Shown here: positions 25,516 to 36,743 of the stretch, one piece after another
Layout: each line of letters begins with the position of its first letter
Numbering within the stretch: position 1 is the first letter of the stretch
NCBI RefSeq assembly: GCF_001434535.1
Contig: NZ_AYYW01000025.1
Coordinates: 1-64,000, forward strand
Reading direction: 5' to 3'
Source: Ligilactobacillus animalis KCTC 3501 = DSM 20602
Lineage (GTDB): Bacteria; Bacillota; Bacilli; Lactobacillales; Lactobacillaceae
DNA length: 64,000 nt
The notes under the pieces: model-generated
Told to the model about the DNA's origin: nothing
What the model saw: the letters and a program-made list of their open reading frames with translations, nothing else
The model's database searches: none
Position numbers and translations under genes: made by a program

Positions 25516-26811
25516 CTAGGCTAAGTCTTTTAGTTCGCCATCGATCCCAGAAAATTTTCCTGTGGCTTTCGTCCCGATATCGTGGCGATAGTAACAATCA
25601 GTAAATTCATGTTGCGCTAAATAACTATAGGCTTTTGCCTGTGCTAGCTGAAGATCATCTTCTAGCGCTAACACACACAATAAACGACCACCATTACCGA
25701 TAAACTGCTCTGCCTTTTCACTGACATTAGCATAATCGATCTTGATCTCATCTGTTGTTTTTAATTCGGGCAAAACTTGTCCTTTGAGATACTCACCCGG
25801 ATAACCAGAAGCTGCTACGACTACGCCTAAGCAAGCTTTAGCCGTTACTTCGATCGCTGGTAATGCGTTGCCATTAAGCGCACAGTCTATCAATTCTGCA
25901 AAATCAGATGTGATCCGCGGTAAGACGACCTGCGTCTCGGGATCACCTAAACGTACATTGTATTCAATGACTTTCGGGCCTTGTTCGGTCATGATCAACC
26001 CGATATATAAGATCCCGCAGTAATCAAACTCTTCTTGGCGCAAACCAGCGATCGTTGGTGCAACAACTTCACGTAACATCCGCTGATAATCAGCTTCTGG
26101 CAATTGTGGCAACGGACTATAAGCCCCCATTCCACCAGTATTCAACCCTTTATCAAGATCAAAAGCTCGCTTATGGTCTTGCGCCATCGGAAGTATCCGA
26201 TAATCTTTACGGCCTACCGCAACAAAGAGTGAATATTCTGCTCCAGATAAAAATTCCGAGAGCACGAGCCGTTTTTGCCCTTTTTTAAACATCAAAGCGA
26301 TCTCTTCTTTAGCTTGTTCCTTTGTTTGGGCGATCACGACCCCCTTACCAGCTGCTAACCCATCAGCTTTGATCACGACCGGTTCACTAAATTCTGCTAG
26401 CCCTGCAATAGCTGAAGCTGAGTCGGAAAAAGTGGCAAAGCTTGCCGTTGGAACAGCATATTTATTCATAAAGCGCATCGCAAAGTCTTTTGACCCTTCC
26501 AACTGAGCTGCTGTCTTAGCTGGACCAAAGATCTTTAGCCCATCTGCTTCAAATGAATCCACGATCCCAGCGACTAACGCATTTTCCGGTCCCACAAAAG
26601 TCCAGGCGATCTCTTCTTCATAACAAAAACCTTTAAGTGCCGGAAAATCAAGCTCAGAGATCGCAACCGGTATGATCCCATCCACTGTCATCCCCGGATT
26701 ACCTGGAGCACAATAAACTTGACTAACATGTGGACTAGCTAATAATTTTTTAGCGATCGCATGTTCACGTCCACCAGAACCAACGACTAATAACTTTAAA
26801 TCATCTTTCAT
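25516..26811 (-). CDS. purD: phosphoribosylamine--glycine ligase PurD
   Basis: PurD (GAR synthetase) joins glycine to phosphoribosylamine with ATP, the second step of purine synthesis. This 431-residue ATP-grasp enzyme begins LKLLVVGSGGREHAIA, contains VVIKADGLAAGKGVVIA in the ATP site, and has VIEYNVRLGDPETQVVLPR as metal-binding motif. The ATG at 26811 gives the normal family N-terminus; an ATG at 26832 overlaps the purH stop as TAATG and is possible. It is the last gene of the operon. Confidence 0.96.
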   Translation of the reverse strand: MKDDLKLLVVGSGGREHAIAKKLLASPHVSQVYCAPGNPGMTVDGIIPVAISELDFPALKGFCYEEEIAWTFVGPENALVAGIVDSFEADGLKIFGPAKTAAQLEGSKDFAMRFMNKYAVPTASFATFSDSASAIAGLAEFSEPVVIKADGLAAGKGVVIAQTKEQAKEEIALMFKKGQKRLVLSEFLSGAEYSLFVAVGRKDYRILPMAQDHKRAFDLDKGLNTGGMGAYSPLPQLPEADYQRMLREVVAPTIAGLRQEEFDYCGILYIGLIMTEQGPKVIEYNVRLGDPETQVVLPRITSDFAELIDCALNGNALPAIEVTAKACLGVVVAASGYPGEYLKGQVLPELKTTDEIKIDYANVSEKAEQFIGNGGRLLCVLALEDDLQLAQAKAYSYLAQHEFTDCYYRHDIGTKATGKFSGIDGELKDLA

Positions 26812-26831
26812 TTGCGTTTCACCCTCGCCCA

Positions 26832-28370
26832 TTAGTGTCTAAAGTGTCTGATACCTGTAGTCAACATTGCGATCCCATACTTATCAGCCATTTTGATCGA
26901 ATCTTCATCGCGGATCGAGCCACCCGGTTGAATGATCGCCTTGATCCCATTTTTAGCCGCATATTCAACACAGTCATCCATTGGGAAAAAGGCATCTGAG
27001 GCTAAAACTGTTTCATCATTGATAAAGTCTTTAGCATGTCCCACTGCGATCTTGGTCGAGTCGATCCGATTAGGTTGACCAGCCCCGATCCCTAATGTGC
27101 GTTCAGTATTAGCTACTACGATCGCATTAGATTTAGTGTGCTTGACAGCCTTTAAAGCAAGTAATAACGCTTTTTCTTGTGCTTTAGTTGGCGCTTTTTT
27201 CGTAACAACAGTCCAGTCAGCTGGATCTTCTAAAGTCATATCTTGTTCTTGGACCAACAAGCCACCCATGACCGAAACTGTTTCAAAGGCTGGAGTTTCA
27301 TCTTTAGCACTAAAATCTAACTCTAATAAACGTAAATTCTTCTTTTGTTTCAAAACTTCTAAGGCAGCTGGCTCAAAACCAGGTGCGATAATGATCTCTA
27401 AGAATAACTTATGCATTTTTTCAGCCGTTTTGACATCGACTGGACGATTCAATACGATAATGCCACCAAAGATCGAGATCGGGTCAGCCGCATAAGCTAG
27501 ATCCCACGCTTTTTCCAAGTTATCTGCTTGTCCGATCCCACATGGATTCATATGTTTTAAAGCGACCACGGTCGGGCCCTCAAATTCGCGGGCGATCCGC
27601 AGTGCAGCGTCGGCATCCTTGATATTGTTATAGGATAATTGCTTACCATTTAATTGTTTAGCGGAAGTGATCGCATATTTTTTAGGTAAAGCATCCCTAT
27701 AGAACCAAGCCGGTTGGTGCGAATTTTCGCCATAGCGCATTTCAGACTCCAATTCATAGGTCAATGTCAACTTCTCTGGTGCAACTTCATGTAATTGCTC
27801 AGCAAAGTAATGGGCGATCATCGCATCATAGCTGGCTGTATGTGCAAAAGCTTTAGCCGCTAACTTTTTACGCGTTGCTAAAGTCGTATTACCTTCATTG
27901 TTCAATTCTTCTAAAACTTTCTCATAATCAGCCTTGTCGACGACCACAGTCACATCATTGAAGTTTTTAGCGGCCGAACGCAACATACTTGGACCACCGA
28001 TATCGATATTTTCGATCGCATCGGCAAATGTCTTGCTAGGATCGGTGATCGTTTCTTTGAAGGGATATAAGTTGACACATACTAGGTCGATCGGTCTGAT
28101 CGCTAACTTTTCCATGGTTGCAACATGCTCGGGTAAATCACGTCTTCCCAAAAGTCCCCCGTGGATATATGGGTTCAAGGTCTTGACCCGACCATCCAAG
28201 ATCTCAGGAAAATTAGTCACCTCTTCTACTGCCAGGGTCTTGATCCCAGCTTCTTCTAACATTTTTTGAGTACCACCTGTCGAAATGATCTCAAAATCAT
28301 TTGCGACTAATCCTTTGGCAAATTCAACGATACCACTTTTATCTGAAAGACTGATCAATGCTCTTTTCAC
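26832..28370 (-). CDS. purH: bifunctional AICAR transformylase / IMP cyclohydrolase PurH
   Basis: PurH formylates AICAR and closes the ring to IMP, the last two steps. The 512-residue protein has an N-terminal IMP cyclohydrolase domain ([38 protein letters not shown]) and a C-terminal transformylase domain ([39 protein letters not shown]). Length is normal. It starts two bases after the purN stop and its stop overlaps an ATG of the purD frame. Confidence 0.98.
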   Translation of the reverse strand: MKRALISLSDKSGIVEFAKGLVANDFEIISTGGTQKMLEEAGIKTLAVEEVTNFPEILDGRVKTLNPYIHGGLLGRRDLPEHVATMEKLAIRPIDLVCVNLYPFKETITDPSKTFADAIENIDIGGPSMLRSAAKNFNDVTVVVDKADYEKVLEELNNEGNTTLATRKKLAAKAFAHTASYDAMIAHYFAEQLHEVAPEKLTLTYELESEMRYGENSHQPAWFYRDALPKKYAITSAKQLNGKQLSYNNIKDADAALRIAREFEGPTVVALKHMNPCGIGQADNLEKAWDLAYAADPISIFGGIIVLNRPVDVKTAEKMHKLFLEIIIAPGFEPAALEVLKQKKNLRLLELDFSAKDETPAFETVSVMGGLLVQEQDMTLEDPADWTVVTKKAPTKAQEKALLLALKAVKHTKSNAIVVANTERTLGIGAGQPNRIDSTKIAVGHAKDFINDETVLASDAFFPMDDCVEYAAKNGIKAIIQPGGSIRDEDSIKMADKYGIAMLTTGIRHFRH

Positions 28371-28372
28371 GC

Positions 28373-28951
28373 TTACTCTCCTTTAAATATCTGCTTTAGT
28401 GCTTGAGGATACAATTCATGTTCACACGCATGGATCCGCTGTTCGAGCGTTTCTAACGTGTCATCTGGATAGATCGGGACATGCTTTTGTAAGATCGCTG
28501 GGCCCGTATCTAAGCCAGTATCGACATAATGGATCGTCACGCCGGTCTGACTTTTACCTTGCGTCTGATGATCGCTAAAAGCCCGTTCGATCGCATGTAG
28601 ACCTTGATATTCAGGTAAATACGCTGGGTGTAGATTAACGATCCGCTTATCATAAGCTAAAACGATCTCTTCACCTAAAACACGCATATAGCCCGCCAAG
28701 ATGATAAAATCGATCTGATACTTCTCCAAGATCTCCATAATACGTTTTTCATACAAAACTTTGCCCCCGCATTCTTTGACCGTAAAAGTCTCATAGGGGA
28801 CCTTTAATTTCTGGGCCCGTTTGATCACAAAAGCGTCTGGATGGTCACTAAATAATAGCACCAGCTCAGCCTTGAATTCGCCGGCTTGGAATTTTTGGGC
28901 TAAAACTTCAAAATTTGAACCACTGCCCGATGCAAAAATTGCTGTGCGCAT
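28373..28951 (-). CDS. purN: phosphoribosylglycinamide formyltransferase PurN
   Basis: PurN transfers formyl from 10-formyl-THF to GAR. The 192-residue protein has the N-terminal [15 protein letters not shown] phosphate-binding loop and [29 protein letters not shown] and [16 protein letters not shown] motifs with catalytic Asn, His and Asp. The ATG at 28951 has AAGGGGTGA four bases upstream; the preceding TTG is too close to that site. Confidence 0.97.
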   Translation of the reverse strand: MRTAIFASGSGSNFEVLAQKFQAGEFKAELVLLFSDHPDAFVIKRAQKLKVPYETFTVKECGGKVLYEKRIMEILEKYQIDFIILAGYMRVLGEEIVLAYDKRIVNLHPAYLPEYQGLHAIERAFSDHQTQGKSQTGVTIHYVDTGLDTGPAILQKHVPIYPDDTLETLEQRIHACEHELYPQALKQIFKGE

Positions 28952-28962
28952 CAAATCACCCC

Positions 28963-30003
28963 TTAAAAATCGATCTCGATCTTAGCTGCATTTTCAGGCC
29001 GTTTTACCAGTTCACCGATCTCGTAAAATGGCTCAGCTGCCTGCTGTAATAAGTCTTTGACCGCTGGAACATTTTGCGGTGCAACGGCTAAAACTAACCC
29101 GATCCCTAAGTTGAAAGTCTCTAAACAATCAGCTTGCTCTAACTCACCTAGATCTCTCAAATACCCAAAGATCGCCGGTTTGTCCCATGAGGTATAATCT
29201 AAGCGTGCCTGTAGCTCGTCGCCAAACATACGTGGTAAATTTTCGATCAAGCCACCGCCTGTGATATGACTAACACCACTTATCAAGCCTTGTTTGATCA
29301 ATGGCAAAACAGCTTTAACATAGATCCGCGTGGGTTCTAACAATACTTCACCAACACTTTTACCTGAAAGTGCTGCTGGGCGGTCGGCCAAGTCTACCTG
29401 ATGATCTTTGAATAAGATCTGTCTGACTAATGAAAATCCATTCGAGTGTAGCCCGCTTGAAGGTAGACCGATCAATTTCATGCCCGCTTTAGGCCGGCTT
29501 TCATCCAAAAGCTTACTCTTTTCGACCGCTCCGACAGCAAAACCAGCTAGATCATATTCAGTTGGGGCGTACATATCAGGCATTTCAGCCGTTTCGCCAC
29601 CGACTAAAGCCGCTCCAGCTTGACGACAGCCTTCTGCCACACCAGAAACGATCTGCGCCATTTTAGCCGGATCGTTTTTTCCAGTTGCGATATAATCTAA
29701 AAAATATAACGGTTCAGCCCCTTGAGCTAAAATATCGTTGACGCACATCGCGACACAATCGATCCCGATCGTATCATGCTTATCTAATGCCTGGGCGATC
29801 ATCAATTTCGTCCCTACACCATCAGTTCCTGAAACTAAGACCGGGCTTTTTAGATCTAAGACACTTAGATCAAACATCCCGCCAAAACTTCCTAGACTAC
29901 CTAGCATCCCTAAACGTGCGGTCGAAGCAACATCTTGTTTGATCTTTTTGACCATTTCATACCCAGCATTAACGTCAACACCAGCTTCTTGATAACGACT
30001 CAT
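28963..30003 (-). CDS. purM: phosphoribosylformylglycinamidine cyclo-ligase PurM
   Basis: AIR synthetase, 346 residues, ATP-dependent closure of the imidazole ring. It has [51 protein letters not shown] and [15 protein letters not shown] motifs of the PurM superfamily. The ATG at 30003 overlaps the purF stop by four bases; AAAGGAA is nine bases upstream. Confidence 0.98.
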   Translation of the reverse strand: MSRYQEAGVDVNAGYEMVKKIKQDVASTARLGMLGSLGSFGGMFDLSVLDLKSPVLVSGTDGVGTKLMIAQALDKHDTIGIDCVAMCVNDILAQGAEPLYFLDYIATGKNDPAKMAQIVSGVAEGCRQAGAALVGGETAEMPDMYAPTEYDLAGFAVGAVEKSKLLDESRPKAGMKLIGLPSSGLHSNGFSLVRQILFKDHQVDLADRPAALSGKSVGEVLLEPTRIYVKAVLPLIKQGLISGVSHITGGGLIENLPRMFGDELQARLDYTSWDKPAIFGYLRDLGELEQADCLETFNLGIGLVLAVAPQNVPAVKDLLQQAAEPFYEIGELVKRPENAAKIEIDF

Positions 30004-31454
30004 CGCAAAAAATTCCTTTCTTCTTGTTGCTTGAGTGAGGCTAAATAATCAGCTTCATAATCATACAGCGGGGTCGGATATTTGCCATCGAAATAAGCAA
30101 CTGTTAGCCCGCCATTTTCGACTTTTCTACCACTCGGGATATCGATCGCCTTGATCAGACTTTCCGTGCTCAAAAAGCCCAGTGAATCAGCCCCGATCAA
30201 CTCACAGATTTCTTGCACACTGTGATCAGCTGCGATCAATTCTGCCCTAGTTGAAATATCGATCCCATAAAAACATGGAAAGCGCAATGGGGGTGAAGCG
30301 ATCCGCATATGTACTTCTTTAGCGCCCGCCTCTTTTAAAAGTTTCACGATCTGCTTAGAAGTTGTACCACGAACGATCGAATCATCAATGATCGCAACTT
30401 TTTTACCCTCAACGACCCCACGCACAGCCGAAAGTTTTAATTTGACACCACGTTCACGCAATTCTTGGGTCGGCTGAATAAAAGTCCTAGCTACATATTG
30501 ACTCTTGATCAACCCCATTTCATATGGTAAGCCAGCTTCTTCCGCAAAACCCGAAGCAGCTGATAAAGATGAATTGGGAACACCGATCACGATATCAGCA
30601 TCAACTGGCTGTTCTTTGGCTAACAGACGCCCCATCCGTTTACGCGCAGTATGCACATTGATCCCATGAATGATCGAATCGGGCCGCGCAAAATAAATGT
30701 ATTCCATCGAACAAACTGCCAATTTAGTGTCGTCAGTATAGTTATCGATGTGCAGACCATCTTTATCAATGATGATCAGTTCACCGGGTTCGACATCCCG
30801 GACAAATTTAGCGCCGATCATATCCAAAGCACAGGTCTCGCTTGCAACGACATAGGCTTTATTTTTAAGTTGTCCGATGCATAACGGACGAAAGCCATTA
30901 GGATCTAACGCTGCGATCAAGCGATCCTTTTGCAACAATAGAAATGCAAAGCCACCCTTGACTTCATTTAAACTGGCTTTTAAGGCATCGATAAAATCCA
31001 GATCGCGCTTTTGCCTGATCAAATGGATCAAGATCTCGGTATCAGAATTAGAGTGAAAAACCGAACCCGCTTTTTCCAATTGCCGCCTAAGACTTTTAGC
31101 ATTGATCAAATTACCGTTATGTGCCAAGGCAACTTCATCATCATAAAAGTTGAATAAAAAAGGCTGGAGATTGTTGATCGAATCGTTACCACTAGTGGCA
31201 TAGCGAACATGACCGATCGCAGCATTCCCATCTAAACTATCCAGATCAGCTTCATTAGCAAAGACTTCCGCCAATAAACCTTTATTTCTGAATTGTTTGA
31301 GCTTGGTGCCATCACTTGAGACGATCCCTGCACCTTCTTGACCGCGGTGTTGTAGACTGTGTAAACCAAAATATGTCAGCTGATTGGCCTTTTTAGTATC
31401 AAAAACACCAAAGACACCACATTCTTCGTTTAATCCTTTGATTTCATGAGGCAC
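30000..31454 (-). CDS. purF: amidophosphoribosyltransferase PurF
   Basis: PurF makes phosphoribosylamine from PRPP and glutamine, the committed step. With GTG at 31454 as start the protein begins with an 11-residue propeptide ending NEE before the catalytic Cys12 of CGVFGVFD, the same propeptide length as Bacillus PurF. This supports the GTG over the ATG at 31472. GGAGG lies ten bases upstream. The C-terminal phosphoribosyltransferase domain has [15 protein letters not shown], the PRPP loop. It overlaps purL by 25 bases. Confidence 0.97.
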   Translation of the reverse strand: MPHEIKGLNEECGVFGVFDTKKANQLTYFGLHSLQHRGQEGAGIVSSDGTKLKQFRNKGLLAEVFANEADLDSLDGNAAIGHVRYATSGNDSINNLQPFLFNFYDDEVALAHNGNLINAKSLRRQLEKAGSVFHSNSDTEILIHLIRQKRDLDFIDALKASLNEVKGGFAFLLLQKDRLIAALDPNGFRPLCIGQLKNKAYVVASETCALDMIGAKFVRDVEPGELIIIDKDGLHIDNYTDDTKLAVCSMEYIYFARPDSIIHGINVHTARKRMGRLLAKEQPVDADIVIGVPNSSLSAASGFAEEAGLPYEMGLIKSQYVARTFIQPTQELRERGVKLKLSAVRGVVEGKKVAIIDDSIVRGTTSKQIVKLLKEAGAKEVHMRIASPPLRFPCFYGIDISTRAELIAADHSVQEICELIGADSLGFLSTESLIKAIDIPSGRKVENGGLTVAYFDGKYPTPLYDYEADYLASLKQQEERNFLR

Positions 31455-33655
31455 GGTATCGCTTCCTCCCATAATTTTTGTGCTTCGCTTACTTCAACTT
31501 CAAATTTTGCATCAGTTAAGGTCACGGCTAACTTGGATCCGCCATCTACTTCACCTAAGAAGATCTGCGCTGTCCCTAAAGTTTTTTCAAATTCAGTGCG
31601 CTTAGCTTGCGGAACACTGACGATAAAACGACCGGGCGTTTCACTAAAGAAATCTGAACTACTCAAGTTTAACGTTACTTTAGCCCCCAGATCACTATTG
31701 AATAATGTTTCGGCTAAACAAACACCCAAACCACCTTCACTAGCATCGTGACTGCTCGTGACCAAACCATTTTGCATGGCTGTTAAAAGTTGTTTCATTA
31801 CCTTATTCAAATTAGGTAGATCTAATTCATTTAGCGCGCCAAAGATCTTACCAGTTTGCATCTTTTGGATCTCGCTACCTGAAAAATCGGCTTTTGTCTT
31901 GGCACCAACTAAATACAAAGCGTCACCCGCATTTTTTACAGTCGAAGGAATGATGCGTTTTACATCCTCGATCAAACCGACCATCCCGACCATTGGAGTT
32001 CCGTAGATCGCTTCACCATTGGTTTCGTTATATAAGGATACATTCCCTGAAATAACTGGTGTATCAAAGGCTTCACAGGCTTGGGCCATCCCCGCGACCG
32101 AATGGTGTAGTTCATAATAGATCTCAGGGTCATTAGGATCACCATAATTCAAGCAATCTGTCATTGCTAGCGGTAAAGCACCACTAGAGATAACATTAGC
32201 ACAGGCTTCAGCGACTGCCATCTGTCCACCGATCTTTGGGTCTAAATAGATAAAACGTCCATTGCCATCGGTCGTCATCGCTAAGGCTTTGTTTGTTTTG
32301 CGAACTCTGATCACACCGGCATCGCTTCCCGGCCCTAAGACTGTGCTCGTGCGCACTTGTGAATCATAAGTCTGCGTAAACATTTCTTTTGAAGCGATCG
32401 TTGGTTGTTGCAACAATGCGAGTAAAGTTTGTTTAGGATCGGTGACTGTTGGGACCCATTGTGGCATTTCCTTAGCTTCGAGCAAACGTTGTGGTACTCT
32501 TTCTTGGCTCGGTTCTTCTAAAACATCATCCGTCAAAGTTTTGACTGGGATATCACAGACTACTTGGCCATGATGTTTCAAAAGATACTGACCATCATCC
32601 GTTACACGCCCGATCACAACAGCTTCAAGGTCAAAATCTTTGAACAATTCGATGACCTTTTCTTCATATCCTTTATGCACACAAAGTAGCATCCGTTCTT
32701 GCGATTCAGACAACATGATCTCATAAGCTGACATTTCACTTTCACGTTGTGGCACTTTATCTAACTCTAAGACCAAGCCACTGTCCGCCTTTGAGGCCAT
32801 TTCACAAGATGATGAAGCGATCCCTGCTGCTCCCATATCTTGGATCCCGACCAACCAATCCTTATGGTCATGGGTCAATTTCAAGCAAGCTTCCATGAGT
32901 AATTTTTCCATAAATGGATTACCGACCTGAACAGCTGAACGTTGTGTCTCTTTTTCGTCACTGAAATCACTTGACGCAAAAGTTGCACCGTGGATCCCAT
33001 CACGTCCGGTCTTAGCACCAACATAGATCACCGCATTACCAACACCAGTCGCGCGACCTTTTTGCATGTCTTTTTGTTCCATCAAGCCGACACTCATCGC
33101 ATTAACTAAGCAGTTGCCACGATAACATTCATCAAAAGTCATCTCACCGCCGACAGTTGGGATCCCCATACAGTTACCATAACCGCCGATCCCTGCTACG
33201 ACACCATTGACTAAGTATTTGGTCCGCGCATCCGTCAATTCGCCAAAATGTAATGAGTCAAGTGAGGCAACAGGTCGTGCACCCATACTGAAAATATCGC
33301 GCAAGATCCCACCGACCCCAGTTGCGGCTCCTTCATAGGGTTCAACGGCAGAAGGATGATTGTGACTTTCAGCTTTGAAAACGACCGCTAAACCATCGCC
33401 GATATCAACGATCCCGGCACCTTCCCCCGGTCCTTGTAAAACACGTTCATTTTTGGTAGGAAATAAGCGTAAAACTGGCTTAGACTTCTTATAAGAACAG
33501 TGCTCACTCCACATGACCGAAAATAAACCTGTTTCTGTATAGTTTGGTAAACGCTGGAGCAGTTCATCACAGATATAATCGTATTCTTTTTGTGTCAAAC
33601 CCCATTCAAGATATGGTTTTTGGGTTTTGATCTCTTCTGGTGTCATTTCAGCCAT
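31430..33655 (-). CDS. purL: phosphoribosylformylglycinamidine synthase subunit PurL
   Basis: The large FGAM synthase subunit of the three-part PurLSQ type, 741 residues. It converts FGAR to FGAM with ATP and ammonia channelled from PurQ. It has [38 protein letters not shown] and [16 protein letters not shown] motifs. GGAGGAAAGCTA precedes the ATG, which overlaps the purQ stop as TAATG. Confidence 0.98.
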   Translation of the reverse strand: MAEMTPEEIKTQKPYLEWGLTQKEYDYICDELLQRLPNYTETGLFSVMWSEHCSYKKSKPVLRLFPTKNERVLQGPGEGAGIVDIGDGLAVVFKAESHNHPSAVEPYEGAATGVGGILRDIFSMGARPVASLDSLHFGELTDARTKYLVNGVVAGIGGYGNCMGIPTVGGEMTFDECYRGNCLVNAMSVGLMEQKDMQKGRATGVGNAVIYVGAKTGRDGIHGATFASSDFSDEKETQRSAVQVGNPFMEKLLMEACLKLTHDHKDWLVGIQDMGAAGIASSSCEMASKADSGLVLELDKVPQRESEMSAYEIMLSESQERMLLCVHKGYEEKVIELFKDFDLEAVVIGRVTDDGQYLLKHHGQVVCDIPVKTLTDDVLEEPSQERVPQRLLEAKEMPQWVPTVTDPKQTLLALLQQPTIASKEMFTQTYDSQVRTSTVLGPGSDAGVIRVRKTNKALAMTTDGNGRFIYLDPKIGGQMAVAEACANVISSGALPLAMTDCLNYGDPNDPEIYYELHHSVAGMAQACEAFDTPVISGNVSLYNETNGEAIYGTPMVGMVGLIEDVKRIIPSTVKNAGDALYLVGAKTKADFSGSEIQKMQTGKIFGALNELDLPNLNKVMKQLLTAMQNGLVTSSHDASEGGLGVCLAETLFNSDLGAKVTLNLSSSDFFSETPGRFIVSVPQAKRTEFEKTLGTAQIFLGEVDGGSKLAVTLTDAKFEVEVSEAQKLWEEAIPCLMKSKD

Positions 33656-34338
33656 TAGCTTTCCTCCGTTTTAACTGTGCCATTTTCCAATAATGATCTG
33701 AAGACGCGTAAGCCATCCTCATTGCCTAATAAAGCTTCTACCGCTCGTTCTGGGTGTGGCATCATCCCCAAAACATTGCCTTGTTTATTGCAGATCCCCG
33801 CAATATCATGCAAACTACCATTGGGATTTTCGTCAACATAGCGGAAAACAACTTGTCCATTAGTTTCCAGTTCCGCTAAAGTAGCTTCATCGGCAAAGTA
33901 ACTGCCATCAGCATGGGCGATCGGCAATTCGATCACTTCATCTTGTCGATATTGGTGGGTAAATGGTGTTTTAGTGTTTTCAACTCTTAAAGGTACTGTC
34001 TTGCAAACAAATTTCAAACTATCATTTTGTTTCAAGGCACCTGGCAACAGACCAGCTTCGGTCAAGATCTGGAAACCATTGCAAGTTCCAAAGACCGGTT
34101 TACCTGCTTTGGCCATTTTTACGATCTCAGGCATGACCTTGGAAAAACGCGCGATCGCACCACAACGCAAGTAATCTCCATAAGAAAAGCCACCGGGTAG
34201 CATCACGGCATCAAAAGCACTTAGGTCTTCACATTTATGCGAAACGTACTCTACATCTGCATCCAAAACCATATGCAAAGCTTCGTAGAGATCGATATCA
34301 CAATTGGATCCTGGAAAAACAACGACTGCGATCTTCAT
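33655..34338 (-). CDS. purQ: phosphoribosylformylglycinamidine synthase glutaminase PurQ
   Basis: Class I glutamine amidotransferase subunit, 227 residues, supplying ammonia to PurL. The nucleophile cysteine is in [12 protein letters not shown] and the His/Glu pair in [33 protein letters not shown] is a PurQ hallmark. Start and stop each overlap neighbours by one base (TAATG), indicating translational coupling. Confidence 0.98.
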   Translation of the reverse strand: MKIAVVVFPGSNCDIDLYEALHMVLDADVEYVSHKCEDLSAFDAVMLPGGFSYGDYLRCGAIARFSKVMPEIVKMAKAGKPVFGTCNGFQILTEAGLLPGALKQNDSLKFVCKTVPLRVENTKTPFTHQYRQDEVIELPIAHADGSYFADEATLAELETNGQVVFRYVDENPNGSLHDIAGICNKQGNVLGMMPHPERAVEALLGNEDGLRVFRSLLENGTVKTEES

Positions 34339-34586
34339 TAGGCTTCCTCCATGATCTCATAGCGATAAGTTTCAAGATTGAAATTAACCAGTAATTCTTC
34401 CGCGACTTCTTTGACGGCAGTTTCGATATCTTTTTTACTTGGATCAAGAGTCACATCAAAAAATTTACCTACCTTAACATCTTTGACTTCATCATGCCCT
34501 AATGCATGGATCGCTTGTTTGATCGTGTCACCTTGGGGATCAAAGACAGATTCCTTATAGGTCACATAGATTCTTACGTCAGTCAT
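34338..34586 (-). CDS. purS: phosphoribosylformylglycinamidine synthase subunit PurS
   Basis: The small FGAM synthase subunit, 82 residues, which bridges PurL and Pur[43 protein letters not shown] is the standard PurS sequence pattern. AAAGGAGG lies before its ATG, which overlaps the purC stop. Confidence 0.97.
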   Translation of the reverse strand: MTDVRIYVTYKESVFDPQGDTIKQAIHALGHDEVKDVKVGKFFDVTLDPSKKDIETAVKEVAEELLVNFNLETYRYEIMEEA

Positions 34587-35305
34587 TATTTTTCCTCCTT
34601 TAAAGCTTGTTGTAAGCGGGCCAAAACTTCTTCATAAACTGGAGTCAACTCACCTAGATCTTGTCGATAAACATCTTTATCCATATGAGCTTTAGTTTTT
34701 TTATCCCAAAGCCGGCAATTATCAGGTGAAAATTCATCTGCTAAGACTAAAGTTCCATCACTCAAACGACCAAATTCAAGTTTGAAGTCCACTAAAGTCA
34801 GATCAGCTTTAGCAAATAATTCTGTTAGCAATTGATTTGTCTTGCGCGAAAGCTCCCAGATCTCGGTGAGTTCGGCTTTAGTTGCTAAACCAAGGGCTAA
34901 AGTCTGTGATTCATTGATGAAAGGATCATCTAAAGCATCACTTTTGTAGTATGTTTCTTCAACTGGTGTCTCAAACACCAGACCATCTTCAACTCCAAAG
35001 CGGGTGACAAAGTGTCCAGTAGCTATATTACGGGTCACCGCTTCGAGTGGAATGATCTCAACTTTATGTACCAATTCTTCTGTCGGGGATAACTTTTTGA
35101 TGAAGTGGGTCTTGATCCCTTGTTTAGCTAAATATTCAAAGACCAATGTCGAGATCTCATTATTGATCTGACCTTTACCCTTGATCTGATCTTTTTTCTT
35201 GCCATTCAAAGCAGTTGCCTGATCCATATAAACGACCCGTAAGACTTCTGGATCATCTGTGCTCCACATTTGTTTTGCTTTTCCTGTATAAATTACTTCG
35301 CCCAT
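34586..35305 (-). CDS. purC: SAICAR synthetase PurC
   Basis: PurC condenses CAIR with aspartate using ATP. The 239-residue protein has YTGKAKQMW, PLEAVTRNIATGHFVTRFG, LVDFKLEFGR and VLADEFSPDNCRLWDK motifs. It is the first gene of the second pur unit. AAAGGAG lies 13 bases before the ATG at 35305, longer than ideal, so translation may be modest. Upstream are its own promoter and a PurBox. Confidence 0.97.
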   Translation of the reverse strand: MGEVIYTGKAKQMWSTDDPEVLRVVYMDQATALNGKKKDQIKGKGQINNEISTLVFEYLAKQGIKTHFIKKLSPTEELVHKVEIIPLEAVTRNIATGHFVTRFGVEDGLVFETPVEETYYKSDALDDPFINESQTLALGLATKAELTEIWELSRKTNQLLTELFAKADLTLVDFKLEFGRLSDGTLVLADEFSPDNCRLWDKKTKAHMDKDVYRQDLGELTPVYEEVLARLQQALKEEK

Positions 35306-35386
35306 GGCTATATTTTTGCTCCTTTAACTTTAAAAACGAACTTTAAAACGACATACAACAAATATAATTCGATAATTTACATCTAT

Positions 35387-35415
35387 AAGATAACAAACTC
35401 CTTCTATCACGTCAA
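35387..35415 (-). promoter_or_regulatory. promoter of the purC operon
   Basis: On the minus strand TTGACG (35410-35415), 17 bases, TATCTT (35387-35392). The predicted start is about 80 bases before purC. It lets purC to purD be transcribed independently of purEKB and of the pilus genes. Confidence 0.75.
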
Positions 35416-35419
35416 CAAA

Positions 35420-35432
35420 AATACCGAATATT
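35420..35432 (+). promoter_or_regulatory. PurBox upstream of purC
   Basis: AATACCGAATATT matches the PurR operator consensus AWWWCCGAACWWT at 12 of 13 positions. It lies four bases upstream of the -35 box, exactly as the box upstream of purE. The regulator gene itself is not in the window. Confidence 0.65.
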
Positions 35433-35473
35433 TATTGTTAAAATTTTAAAAATATAAACTTAAATATATAAAA

Positions 35474-35522
35474 CAACAAAATAAAGTTCGTGTTTTGGCA
35501 CACAAACATACCAAAACACGAA
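35474..35522 (-). terminator. terminator of the pilus operon
   Basis: Arms CGTGTTTTGG (35489-35498) and CCAAAACACG (35511-35520), extended by A-T pairs, follow the sortase stop. Downstream on the minus strand is CTTTATTTTG, a T-rich but interrupted tail. Confidence 0.7.
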
Positions 35523-35531
35523 TTTTATCAT

Positions 35532-36674
35532 TCAAAAGATCCAATTATATCCATTATCCAGATGTATCACTTTAGGTCGTTGCCACTTCTTAGGATAAAA
35601 TTTCCCCTGCTGCTCACTACGTTTCTTGATACCCACTACCATCCGTTCCTTTCTCGTAGCATCTTCCAACAAAATACTATAGAGTCCACCCGGCAAATGG
35701 GCGAAACGAACTTTACCTTTGGCATCGCTTTTGACTAAATACGGTCGCCCATTGCGCTGTAAAAGTTTTTTGCCTCGCTTGTCATATAAGCCAAATTTTT
35801 TGCCACTGAGCGGCCGACCATCAGCAGCGACACAATAAAATTCTAGATCAAATTTTTGCTTCTTCAATAGTGCACCATAGATCGTAGTAACTAAAAGATA
35901 GAGTAGCCAACCAAATATTAGCGCACAGGCGAGTAAGATCAGCATATTTTTGATAAAATTGCGCCAGACTGCATCTTTACTTTGTTCGTCCATTTTGGCA
36001 GTATACGGGATCCGGTGACCCTTTAGCACCAAACGATGTGTATTCAACATGTACGGGGTGCAAGTCAAAAGTGAGGCTAGATCTCGCCCTGGCTCAGCTT
36101 GTAAGATCGATGTATCGCTTGGTAACACAGTCTTTATCTCTTCGATCTGATAAGCGAGCTTTTTATTGTAGACTTCAAAAATAAAGATATCACCTTTTTT
36201 TAATTTGTTGAGATCAGTAAATAATTTTCGCTCAGGTAGACCACGGTGGCTGGATACTACACTGTGTGTCCCTTTTCCACCGACTGGATAAGCGGTCCCA
36301 TCTAAAACGGCAGCTCCATACTGGATCGTTTGACTATTTGTCGTATCAAACAGCGGAATATCGACCGCGATCTTAGGGATGATCACCTTACCGATCAAAT
36401 GTTTCTTTAGATCGACCTTTGTCTTATTCGAAGTATTTTTAAAGGGATCGTTTTTTGCCTTTTCAGTTGCTTGTTTATTCTTAGCCTCTAACTTGGCCAA
36501 ACGTGTAGCATTCTGCTGCGTATTTTCACGGGCGATCTGCCCCACCCGATAACGATCGATAAAATTATTCAAAGCCCCGACGTAAAAGGGGTAGAGCGCG
36601 ATAATGACGCCAATGATAAAAACTATGATCAAACCAACTTGGAGCCAAACACCTTTTTGCTTTGTTTTTTTCAT
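35532..36674 (-). CDS. srtC: class C (pilus) sortase with C-terminal Cna-B-like extension
   Basis: Transpeptidase predicted to polymerise the pilins encoded upstream. Residues 10-33 form a membrane helix. DPF at 76-78 is the class C lid motif. His143 (SSHRG), Cys205 (LLTCTP) and Arg214 make the catalytic triad. Residues about 240-266 form a second membrane helix. Instead of a short tail, about 110 residues follow: DLEFYCVAADGRPLSGKKFGLYD ... AKGKVRFAHLPGGLYSILLEDA resembles a SpaA/Cna-B pilin fold. By topology this lies in the cytoplasm, which is unusual. Confidence in the sortase assignment is high, in the extra domain moderate. Confidence 0.94.
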   Translation of the reverse strand: MKKTKQKGVWLQVGLIIVFIIGVIIALYPFYVGALNNFIDRYRVGQIARENTQQNATRLAKLEAKNKQATEKAKNDPFKNTSNKTKVDLKKHLIGKVIIPKIAVDIPLFDTTNSQTIQYGAAVLDGTAYPVGGKGTHSVVSSHRGLPERKLFTDLNKLKKGDIFIFEVYNKKLAYQIEEIKTVLPSDTSILQAEPGRDLASLLTCTPYMLNTHRLVLKGHRIPYTAKMDEQSKDAVWRNFIKNMLILLACALIFGWLLYLLVTTIYGALLKKQKFDLEFYCVAADGRPLSGKKFGLYDKRGKKLLQRNGRPYLVKSDAKGKVRFAHLPGGLYSILLEDATRKERMVVGIKKRSEQQGKFYPKKWQRPKVIHLDNGYNWIF

Positions 36675-36696
36675 AGCTCATCCTTTCTGAAGTGTA

Positions 36697-36731
36697 ATAA
36701 AAAAGAGGTCAAGTTTCCCCGCCTCTTTTTA
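36697..36731 (-). terminator. internal terminator between backbone pilin and sortase genes
   Basis: Nine-base arms (36700-36708 with 36722-36730) form AAAAAGAGG paired with CCTCTTTTT, then a T-rich tail on the minus strand. It follows the backbone pilin stop and lies 23 bases before the sortase start codon, so it probably lowers sortase expression relative to pilins. Confidence 0.65.
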
Positions 36732-36743
36732 GTCTAATTTGAC

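Noticed and set aside
27097-27495. 132-codon frame antisense to purH
   Set aside because: purH is complete and canonical on the other strand; the antisense frame follows from codon bias.
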